Assembly (NCBI GenBank): GCA_007123335.1
Contig: SKLG01000286.1
Location: 1-18,744, forward strand
From: Anaerolineae bacterium
GTDB taxonomy: Bacteria > Chloroflexota > Anaerolineae > UBA1429
Length of the DNA stretch: 18,744 nucleotides
Reading direction: 5' to 3'
Position 1 is the stretch's first letter, and every line of letters starts with the position of its first letter. The translations under genes were made by a program, and so were the position numbers. Shown piece by piece: positions 1-5,512 of this stretch. The notes under the pieces were generated by a model. It saw only the letters and a list, made by a program, of their open reading frames with translations. It did no database searches and was not told the origin of the DNA.

Positions 1-2
1 AG

Positions 3-947
3 GCTCGCTACCAAGAGCGCCAGGAAAAGGCCAAGGAACGTATTGAGCGCTACCGATTGCAGATCGCCGAGGCTTTGGAGAAACGCAAGGCGTTGGAGGA
101 AGAGGCCAAGACCAAGGCGGAAGATGCCACTACGCCAGAGCGTCGGCGCCAGGTGCGCGCGCGCTACCGTCAACGCATCGCCAGCGCGCAAAAGCGCCTC
201 CAGAGCGCCAGAGAGCGCCGTAAGCGGGCCGAGAATGCGCTGGGCAAGATCAAAGCCCAGTTGGGCATCGCCAGCGAAAAGCGCCAATGGAACCTGGGCA
301 CCAGCCTCAAGTCGTACATCGATCCGCGAGTCTACCACCGCTGGGGCCGCAAGGTGGACTATGACGTCCTCGAATGCTATTACCCGGCCACCCTGCGACG
401 CAAGTTCGCCTGGGTGCGGGCCATCGAGGATCAACAGCTACAGGACGAGCTACCAGAGGATCTAGAGATCACGGTACGTGCCTGCATGACGACAGACCTG
501 GACGCGGTGGTGCGCTTTTTCCAGCAAGTGCTGGAGCGCCATCCCCACGCCGACTTGCCTCTCGATCCGGATACCATTGAGGAGAGATATCTGCCCTCCC
601 TAGAGGAGGATTGGCAGGAGGCATTCATCGCCATAGAAGATGAAGAGGTTGTCGGCTTTGCCGCTGTGGGGCCAGTGTGGACGCTGAATGATGAAGCGAT
701 CCTCGATGCCTTTGGCGTGCTGCCTCCCGCGGCCCACAGCAAAACGGTGGCTGCCCTGTTGGCCAGCGCAGCGACGCGTCGTTTACGGGCCTATCGTCTT
801 CAGCATCCCAAAGAGGATTTCATGCTCTGTCCACAGGATGATGCTTGGTTCGAGCTGGCTCCAGACCTAGCTGATGCTCTGGATCTGGATCGAGGGGAAG
901 AGATCGACGGCGCCAGAGAAGAAGAAGCGGATGCGGCCCAGTCGTGA
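3..947 (+). CDS. DNA topoisomerase IB (eukaryotic type), C-terminal part, fused to a GNAT-like domain; 5' end outside window
   Basis: The frame is open from base 3, so the start lies upstream of the window; the TTG at 57 is internal. Residue numbers here count from that TTG. Residues 1-75 are a highly charged helical stretch, like the coiled-coil linker of human TOP1. Residues 76-120 (RQWNLGTSLKSYIDPRV, later RRKFAWV) match the end of eukaryotic TOP1, where GTSKLNYLDPR carries the catalytic tyrosine. The equivalent here is Tyr87, codon 315-317. Such enzymes nick one DNA strand through a 3'-phosphotyrosine and relax supercoils. Residues 137-262 look like a GNAT fold: an ITVRACMTTDLDAV start, an AFIAIEDEEVVGFAAV beta pair, then ILDAFGV and a helix. 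The acetyl-CoA loop (R/QxxGxG/A) is not recognisable; AHSKTV stands in its place. An acidic tail follows. The topoisomerase identity is strong; the GNAT call is fold-level only. Confidence 0.82.
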   Translation, partial: ARYQERQEKAKERIERYRLQIAEALEKRKALEEEAKTKAEDATTPERRRQVRARYRQRIASAQKRLQSARERRKRAENALGKIKAQLGIASEKRQWNLGTSLKSYIDPRVYHRWGRKVDYDVLECYYPATLRRKFAWVRAIEDQQLQDELPEDLEITVRACMTTDLDAVVRFFQQVLERHPHADLPLDPDTIEERYLPSLEEDWQEAFIAIEDEEVVGFAAVGPVWTLNDEAILDAFGVLPPAAHSKTVAALLASAATRRLRAYRLQHPKEDFMLCPQDDAWFELAPDLADALDLDRGEEIDGAREEEADAAQS

Positions 948-951
948 CGCG

Positions 952-990
952 GTAGCTGCCCCACTCCTCCAGGGAGAGCGAGGCAGCTAC
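952..990. terminator. Hairpin between convergent genes (candidate terminator)
   Basis: GTAGCTGCC (952-960) and GGCAGCTAC (982-990) form a perfect 9-bp inverted repeat, with a shorter inner pairing CTCC/GGAG in the loop. It begins 4 bases after the topoisomerase stop and lies 21 bases beyond the stop of the convergent small membrane gene. It could therefore end transcripts from both sides. There is no U-tract on either side, so it is not a textbook intrinsic terminator. Confidence 0.5.
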
Positions 991-1011
991 AGCCGGCCGA
1001 TTGGCCATAGA

Positions 1012-1257
1012 TCAGTACGGATTAGAGTGTTCAATGGTATCATAGCGCAAGTCCAGTAGCGGCTGAGCAGCAGATGCGGAATCCTCTGCAATCAGTGGCG
1101 CATCGCCTGAATGGGTCATCCCTGCGTCGGCTTGTACAGGAACTGACAGCAGGCCGCTATTGACACAATACGCAATGAGAAGCAAGACCAGAAGCAGGAT
1201 CAACAAGACCGGCATAGAGGTCATGCGTAGCGCGCTCAAGGCAGAGTTTTGTCTCAT
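1012..1257 (-). CDS. Small single-pass membrane protein, unknown function (81 aa)
   Basis: I do not recognise the family. The ATG at 1257 has a good Shine-Dalgarno sequence on the minus strand (AAAGGAG, 7 bases upstream), which supports a real gene. The protein begins with a short basic N-terminus (MRQNSALSALRM). One hydrophobic segment follows at about residues 14-32 (PVLLILLLVLLLIAYCV), then a roughly 48-residue polar, mildly acidic tail. This suggests a signal anchor with the tail outside the membrane, although an uncleaved signal peptide is possible. It is divergent from rplS and convergent with the topoisomerase. The upstream region holds an inverted repeat (1287-1306) and two 11-bp direct repeats (1338-1359) that could control it. 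The function cannot be inferred. Confidence 0.6.
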   Translation of the reverse strand: MRQNSALSALRMTSMPVLLILLLVLLLIAYCVNSGLLSVPVQADAGMTHSGDAPLIAEDSASAAQPLLDLRYDTIEHSNPY

Positions 1258-1286
1258 AGATTCGCTCCTTTAACATGTCATCGTAT

Positions 1287-1306
1287 ACAGACAGTATGAC
1301 GTCTGT
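1287..1306. promoter_or_regulatory. Inverted repeat upstream of the small membrane gene (possible operator)
   Basis: ACAGAC (1287-1292) and GTCTGT (1301-1306) are perfect inverse copies separated by 8 bases. GTATAC lies at 1283-1288 and GTCAT/ATGAC half-sites overlap the same block. It sits 30-49 bases upstream of the membrane protein ATG on the minus strand, where a promoter would be expected. A regulator site or a 5'-UTR hairpin are both possible; the half-sites are short. Confidence 0.3.
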
Positions 1307-1337
1307 TTGAGTTAAAAGGTTTCCGGGATAAGGCAAG

Positions 1338-1359
1338 TCTGCTGACGGTTTTCTGACGG
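1338..1359. promoter_or_regulatory. Two 11-bp direct repeats with CTGACGG core (OmpR/PhoB-like box)
   Basis: The units TCTGCTGACGG (1338-1348) and TTTTCTGACGG (1349-1359) are adjacent, so CTGACGG recurs at exactly 11 bp with a TTTT spacer. Seven conserved bases plus four AT-rich bases repeated once per helical turn is the architecture of pho boxes and other OmpR-family sites. It lies between the divergent small membrane gene and rplS, about 80 bases upstream of the former's ATG and about 50 bases upstream of the rplS -35. A related, longer array is at 12854-12919. Confidence 0.45.
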
Positions 1360-1409
1360 ATTGGGTTGGCCCCTAGAATGGGAAGCCTCCTCAGCCAACT
1401 TGACGAGAT

Positions 1410-1438
1410 TTGCTACCCGTTGCCGTGTGCACTATAAT
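1410..1438 (+). promoter_or_regulatory. Sigma-70-type promoter of rplS
   Basis: TTGCTA (1410-1415) and a perfect TATAAT (1433-1438) are separated by 17 bp. Transcription would start near 1445, leaving about 33 bases of leader with a ribosome site (AAGGTGG, 1461-1467) before the ATG at 1478. Confidence 0.75.
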
Positions 1439-1477
1439 CAGCGTTCGTGATCCAGATTGAAAGGTGGTGGTCCTACA

Positions 1478-1861
1478 ATGGATGAGATAATTCGGTCGTT
1501 TACTCCCGAGTCGAACCCCAACATCCCTGAGCTAAGGCCTGGGGATACGGTGCGCGTACACAATCGCATCGTCGAGGGTGACCGCGAGCGTGTTCAGGTC
1601 TTTCAGGGTGTGGTCATGCGTATGCGCAAGGGTGGCGTGAGCGCCACGTTTACCGTGCGACGTATCGCTGCCCATGGTATCGGGGTGGAACGAACCTTCC
1701 CCTTTAACTCTCCACGCATCGAAAAGGTAGAGGTTCTGCGACGCGCCAAGGTTCGCCGTGCACAGCTCTACTATCTGCGCAAGTATCGGGGCAAGGCAGC
1801 TCGCCTGCGCGAGGATCGTTCTATGGTCGAGAGGCCAAAGCGCGCGGTTCAGGAATCCTAA
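1478..1861 (+). CDS. rplS: 50S ribosomal protein L19
   Basis: L19 sits at the 30S-50S interface of the ribosome. The family signature is clear: RPGDTVRVHNRIVEGDRERV, then VFQGVVMRMRKGG, SATFTVRRIA, GVERTFPFNSPRI and the basic end KVRRAQLYYLRKYRGKAAR. At 127 residues it is slightly longer than E. coli L19 (115), through a short C-terminal extension after the conserved RGKAAR. The ATG at 1478 is chosen over the in-frame TTG at 1457 because AAGGTGG lies 10 bases upstream and the protein then begins MDEIIRSF, as usual for L19. It has its own promoter and is followed 68 bases later by rnhB, a common neighbour of rplS. Confidence 0.97.
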   Translation: MDEIIRSFTPESNPNIPELRPGDTVRVHNRIVEGDRERVQVFQGVVMRMRKGGVSATFTVRRIAAHGIGVERTFPFNSPRIEKVEVLRRAKVRRAQLYYLRKYRGKAARLREDRSMVERPKRAVQES

Positions 1862-1869
1862 TCCTCATC

Positions 1870-1885
1870 GGCGAATGAGTTCGCC
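1870..1885 (+). terminator. Short hairpin after rplS (weak or partial terminator)
   Basis: GGCGAA (1870-1875) and TTCGCC (1880-1885) pair perfectly around the tetraloop TGAG, 8 bases after the rplS stop, followed by TCCTTT. The stem is short and the T-run interrupted. It may act as a processing or attenuation point that lets rplS be expressed above rnhB. Confidence 0.35.
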
Positions 1886-1929
1886 TCCTTTGGGGACTGC
1901 GGAACGGATGCACCGAAAGGGGTAGCGGT

Positions 1930-2568
1930 GTGAGCCAACGACCAGACCTGGTCGACGAACACAGGTTATGGCGTCGTGGATGTGCTCGCATCGCTGGCAT
2001 CGACGAGGCAGGGCGTGGCGCATGGGCCGGCCCTGTCGTCGCAGCGGCGGTCGTTCTTCCGCGGATTCCTGACCTCAGACGCCTCCTAGAACCGGTCCGC
2101 GATTCCAAGGTATTGACTCCGGCTCAGCGCGAGCGCTGCTATGATCTGGTGCTGCGCTACGCCGTGGACTATGGCATAGGCGACGCCCCGCCGGAGGTCA
2201 TCGATCGTCTGGGAATTGTGCCTGCTACCCGGCAGGCGATGCTCAAGGCTGTGGCCGGGCTTGAGTGTGTGCCCGATGGGTTGATTATCGATGCCCTGGC
2301 ACTGCACGAGCTATCCATTCCTCAACTGGCTATCGCCAAGGCCGACCTCACCTGCCTATCCGTCGCGGCTGCTTCCGTCCTGGCCAAAGTAAGTCGTGAC
2401 CGCATGATGGTGGCTTTGGATGCTGAACTGCCTCAATATGGGCTGGCCGCCCACAAGGGCTATGGCACGCGCCAGCACCGAGAGGCGCTACACGCATATG
2501 GTCCCACAGACCATCATCGGCACACCTTTGCACCCATTTCCCTCTTGCTCCAGGACGACGATGACTGA
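1930..2568 (+). CDS. rnhB: Ribonuclease HII
   Basis: RNase HII cuts the RNA strand of RNA-DNA hybrids and removes single ribonucleotides misincorporated in DNA. The family motif GIDEAGRG lies at residues 23-30, with metal ligands Asp25 and Glu26. The other expected acidic ligands are Asp121 (GLIIDAL) and Asp139 (IAKADL). DSK at 58-60 and SVLAKVSRDR are further signatures, as is the late KGYGTRQHREAL. At 212 residues it is of normal length. The start is GTG at 1930, with AAAGGGG just upstream; an ATG start is not available near the N-terminus. It follows rplS and its last 8 bases overlap the start of the exonuclease-WYL gene, which implies coupled translation. Confidence 0.95.
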   Translation: MSQRPDLVDEHRLWRRGCARIAGIDEAGRGAWAGPVVAAAVVLPRIPDLRRLLEPVRDSKVLTPAQRERCYDLVLRYAVDYGIGDAPPEVIDRLGIVPATRQAMLKAVAGLECVPDGLIIDALALHELSIPQLAIAKADLTCLSVAAASVLAKVSRDRMMVALDAELPQYGLAAHKGYGTRQHREALHAYGPTDHHRHTFAPISLLLQDDDD

Positions 2569-3412
2569 GCTTCTGGACGCCCTTTTGGCTGCGGGAATCG
2601 ATGAGGTGCCCATCGTCTATCTCGACGTCGAAACGACCGGACTGCACCCCGAGCTTGGTGATCGCGTGGTAGAGATCGGCGCGCTCCGTTGCGAGGGCGA
2701 CGAGGTGCTGGACGCCATGCAACAGCTCGTGAATCCTCAGCGGCGTATCGGCCGAGGGGCGTTAGCGGTACACGGCATCACGGCAGACATGGTTGCTGAT
2801 GCGCCACCCTTTGCCCAATTGGCCACCGACGTCCTCGGTCTCCTCTCTGGCGCCATATTCGTCGGGCATAACGCACCCTTTGATCTGGGCTTTCTGGCCC
2901 AAGAGTTTGCTTCGGCCGGCATCGGCATGCCTCCCATGATCGCATTGTGCACCTTGCGCCTATCCCGTCGCGTTTATCGCCTGCCCAGCCATTCCTTGGC
3001 GAACGTGACCGAGGCGTTGGGGATCGATGTAGTCGGCGAGACCCACCGTGCTTTTACGGACGTGTTGCTGACCAAGGCGCTTTTCGAACGGATTTCTGAT
3101 ACCATGTGGCGCCAGGGTATACGCACCGTTCGGGATTATGTCACCCAACAAGGTGGCCCGATTCAGATGACGTCCAGCCTACCCATGGAGGTGCCGGAGG
3201 CGATTCGGGAAGCCCTCGCCGATCGCTGTCTGCTCGCGTTGCGATATCGTGCCCAAAGCGGCACAGAGACCCAGCGTATCGTTCGTCCCTATCGCGTCGT
3301 GCGTCGCGGCGGTAAACTGCTGCTGCAAGGACATTGCCTGTTGCGAGATGAAGAGCGCACATTTCGCATCGATCGCATCATCGAGATCGACGTTGTCGAT
3401 GAGCTGGCCTAG
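2561..3412 (+). CDS. DnaQ-like DEDDh 3'-5' exonuclease fused to a C-terminal WYL domain
   Basis: Residues 16-180 are an epsilon-type exonuclease. The DEDDh ligands are visible: Asp22 and Glu24 (LDVETTG), Asp108 (GHNAPFD), His162 and Asp167 (HRAFTD). Residues 210-283 match a WYL domain: ALRYRAQSGTETQRIVRPYR, LLLQGHCLLRDEERTFRIDRI. WYL domains are thought to bind nucleic acids or nucleotides and are usually found in transcription regulators and defence proteins, so here it may guide or gate the nuclease. The ATG at 2561 lies inside rnhB and overlaps its end by 8 bases. Longer in-frame starts upstream lie within rnhB and are not needed, because the exonuclease fold begins at about residue 16. 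Probably a repair or nucleic-acid-turnover nuclease rather than the replicative proofreading subunit. Confidence 0.88.
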   Translation: MTELLDALLAAGIDEVPIVYLDVETTGLHPELGDRVVEIGALRCEGDEVLDAMQQLVNPQRRIGRGALAVHGITADMVADAPPFAQLATDVLGLLSGAIFVGHNAPFDLGFLAQEFASAGIGMPPMIALCTLRLSRRVYRLPSHSLANVTEALGIDVVGETHRAFTDVLLTKALFERISDTMWRQGIRTVRDYVTQQGGPIQMTSSLPMEVPEAIREALADRCLLALRYRAQSGTETQRIVRPYRVVRRGGKLLLQGHCLLRDEERTFRIDRIIEIDVVDELA

Positions 3413-3448
3413 GAACCTTGCGCGCTCTGTTTTCGCGCTTGGATAGGT

Positions 3449-3477
3449 TTGGCGCCCCTCCAACCGACGGGTATAAT
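3449..3477 (+). promoter_or_regulatory. Sigma-70-type promoter for the leader ORF/eIF2B-like/cinA operon
   Basis: TTGGCG (3449-3454) and TATAAT (3472-3477) are 17 bp apart. The start would be near 3484, giving a leader of about 157 bases before the eIF2B-like gene, in which the small ORF at 3514 lies. Confidence 0.65.
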
Positions 3478-3513
3478 ATCTGTTGTGGGCGGGCTAACGT
3501 CAGGAGGGTGATC

Positions 3514-3639
3514 ATGAACACCCGCTATGGCTCTGTGCCCATGATATGTACCTCCCCGCTCAAGTCCGTGTTACGACGCCGGCCAAGGCAGAGAACGACC
3601 GGATGCCCACACTTGGCCTTTCCTAGAAGGAACCGGTAA
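3514..3639 (+). CDS. Candidate Arg-rich leader peptide (41 aa)
   Basis: This is a short ORF 37 bases behind the predicted promoter, with a near-perfect ribosome site (AGGAGG, about 6 bases from ATG 3514). It ends with TAA at 3637-3639, one base before the ATG of the eIF2B-like gene. The product has nine Arg in 41 residues, including an RRRPRQR run, and no similarity I recognise. Its last codons include AGA-AGG (3625-3630), which are also the Shine-Dalgarno sequence of the next gene, so translating the leader necessarily passes over the downstream ribosome site. This looks like translational coupling or a stalling-type leader. A chance ORF is possible, but the strong ribosome site argues against it. 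Confidence 0.5.
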   Translation: MNTRYGSVPMICTSPLKSVLRRRPRQRTTGCPHLAFPRRNR

Positions 3640-3640
3640 G

Positions 3641-4570
3641 ATGCCATCACGCACACAATGGGAGTCGTCGCTGGACGATCTGAGCCGTGATACGCGTTCA
3701 GGCGCGCAGGAGATCGCGACGCGGGCGGTGCACTTGCTCATCGATACCATCGGAGACTCGGATCCTGCAGGCGCCATCAGCTATCGTCAGTGGCTGTTGC
3801 GCATCAGCCGGCAACTGATAGCGGTCCAGCCATCGATGGGCATTCTTTTCCGTCTGGTGAACGATATGCTATGGGCTGCGGATGGAGCCACCGGCGCGGT
3901 AGAGATGCGCCAAGCAGCGTTAGACTATTTGCAGCAGTTCCAAGCGCGAGAATCGATGGCGCTGCTCACCCTCATCGAGGCCGCAAGCGCCCATCTCGCA
4001 CAGTATCGCGCCGTTATGACCTACTCGCGTAGCTCGACGGTGGTGCGCGCCCTCTCGGAATTGGGCAACAGAAAACTGCAGGTATTCTGCGGTGAGGGCC
4101 GACCCATGTATGAAGGGCAAACGCTGGCCAGTGAACTTGGCTGGGCCGGAGTGCGGGTGGTACTGGGCATTGATATGGCTCTCTTTAACTGGCTCTCGGA
4201 GGTCCAGGCTCTGGTCATCGGCGCTGAAAGCCTGGGACGCACCGGCCTGGTGAACAAAATTGGCAGCGCCGAGCTGGTGCGCGCCGCCGCTGAGGCCGAT
4301 ATCCCGCGCATTGTACTGGCGACAACAAGCAAGTTCATGCCTAACGACTTTTTGGCCGGCCAGCATATTCACCGGGGTGATCCGGAGGAGATCATGCCGG
4401 TATCCAGCAGCAACGTTGAGGTGCGCAACATCACCTTTGACGTGACCCCTCTTGAGCTGATCACGATGGTCATCAGTGAAAAAGGGCCTTTGCAGGGCGA
4501 GCATCTGCTAGAGGAGCTCGATGCCGTGCGCACATATCCCGGTCTTCGTCGGATATCGAGTGCGTCATGA
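3641..4570 (+). CDS. eIF2B-alpha/MtnA-superfamily protein lacking isomerase catalytic residues
   Basis: The 309-residue product has the layout of the eIF2B alpha/beta/delta family: a helical N-terminal domain (about 1-125) and a Rossmann-like C-terminal domain. Recognisable blocks are VMTYSRSSTVVRAL (125-138), VFCGEGRPMYEGQTLA (148-163), ALVIGAESLGRTGLVNKIGS (190-209) and the DVTPLELIT end. Relatives include eIF2B subunits, MtnA (methylthioribose-1-phosphate isomerase) and archaeal ribose-1,5-bisphosphate isomerase. The isomerases use a Cys (THCN) and an Asp (GADR); here these positions read TYSR and GAES, as in eIF2B-alpha (GAEG). The protein is therefore more likely a sugar-phosphate or nucleotide sensor or scaffold than an isomerase. 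AGAAGGA lies 9 bases before the ATG. Its stop overlaps the cinA start (ATGA), so the two are translationally coupled. Confidence 0.8.
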   Translation: MPSRTQWESSLDDLSRDTRSGAQEIATRAVHLLIDTIGDSDPAGAISYRQWLLRISRQLIAVQPSMGILFRLVNDMLWAADGATGAVEMRQAALDYLQQFQARESMALLTLIEAASAHLAQYRAVMTYSRSSTVVRALSELGNRKLQVFCGEGRPMYEGQTLASELGWAGVRVVLGIDMALFNWLSEVQALVIGAESLGRTGLVNKIGSAELVRAAAEADIPRIVLATTSKFMPNDFLAGQHIHRGDPEEIMPVSSSNVEVRNITFDVTPLELITMVISEKGPLQGEHLLEELDAVRTYPGLRRISSAS

Positions 4571-5451
4571 ACACTCGGCTTGACGAACCCTCTGATGCCG
4601 ATGTGGTGGTCGAGATCCTGGTCATCGGTGAGGAGATCCTCCTGGGCGATGTCCTGGATACCAATAGCCACTGGCTCTGCCAGCAGCTTACGGGGCTGGG
4701 CGCCAGGGTACGGCGCATCACGCAGATCGGAGATGATGCTAACACCATCGCTGAGACGCTGCGCGCCGCTTTGGAGCGTGATGTAAAGCTGGCCATCATC
4801 GTCGGGGGTCTCGGCCCCACCGAGGACGATCGCACCTTGGCCGCAGTGGCAGAGGCGCTGGAACGCCCCATTGTGGAGCATCCCGTTGCCAGACAATGGG
4901 TCGAGAACACCTATCAAGAGCTGGCTCGAGCGGGCCATGTCCCATCCGACGAACTGATGTCAAAAGAGGCTCAACGCTCGCGGCTCAAGATGGCGCGCCT
5001 GCCCCAAGGCGCTGAACCCTTGTACAATCATGTGGGGGTTGCCCCCGGTGTGCTCTTGCGCAACGAGTCTCAGACGATCGTCTGCCTGCCTGGAGTGCCC
5101 GACGAAATGAAGGACATCTTTCAGCACGCGCTAGAGCCCACGTTACGTGATTTGATTGGGGCAGGGCGCTATGCCGAGTGGCGCGTACGTGCCGCAATAG
5201 GTGACGAGTCGATCCTGGCGCCGGTATTGCGCCAGGTAAGCGCCGAACATCCTGCTGTGTATATCAAATCCAGGGCGCGGCGTTTCGGCGAGGACACGCA
5301 TTTCACCATCACACTATCGGCACGAGGGCGAGGCGATGGTTCCGACGTGGAGAAGCGGCTGGAAAAAGCGTGGCAGTCGCTACAAAGGCGTCTGGCCCAT
5401 GAAGGAATCGAGTCGTGGCGCGTCAAAGATCAGGATCAAACATCATTGTAG
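4567..5451 (+). CDS. cinA: CinA-family protein, N-terminal COG1058 domain only
   Basis: The MoCF-type domain is clear: GEEILLGDVLDTNSHWL (21-37), GGLGPTEDDRT (80-90), NHVGVAPG (154-161) and LPGVPDEM (174-181). The small C-terminal alpha/beta domain typical of CinA follows (about 195-290). Characterised members hydrolyse ADP-ribose to AMP and ribose 5-phosphate, using this domain. The second domain of many CinA proteins, the PncC-like NMN amidase, is absent: this protein has 294 residues against about 415 for the full form. ATG 4567 overlaps the upstream stop (ATGA), and no strong ribosome site precedes it, consistent with coupling to the eIF2B-like gene. A role in NAD or ADP-ribose metabolism is likely from the family; a competence role is not implied. 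Confidence 0.87.
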   Translation: MNTRLDEPSDADVVVEILVIGEEILLGDVLDTNSHWLCQQLTGLGARVRRITQIGDDANTIAETLRAALERDVKLAIIVGGLGPTEDDRTLAAVAEALERPIVEHPVARQWVENTYQELARAGHVPSDELMSKEAQRSRLKMARLPQGAEPLYNHVGVAPGVLLRNESQTIVCLPGVPDEMKDIFQHALEPTLRDLIGAGRYAEWRVRAAIGDESILAPVLRQVSAEHPAVYIKSRARRFGEDTHFTITLSARGRGDGSDVEKRLEKAWQSLQRRLAHEGIESWRVKDQDQTSL

Positions 5452-5512
5452 ACCAGGGCCTTGGCCAGATCGCGACACTGGTTGATGCTTTGGATACCTC
5501 GGGAGAGAATAG

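Noticed and set aside
3418..3513. N-terminal extension of the leader ORF to 3418
   Set aside because: It would start upstream of the predicted promoter -10; only the ATG at 3514 has a ribosome site.
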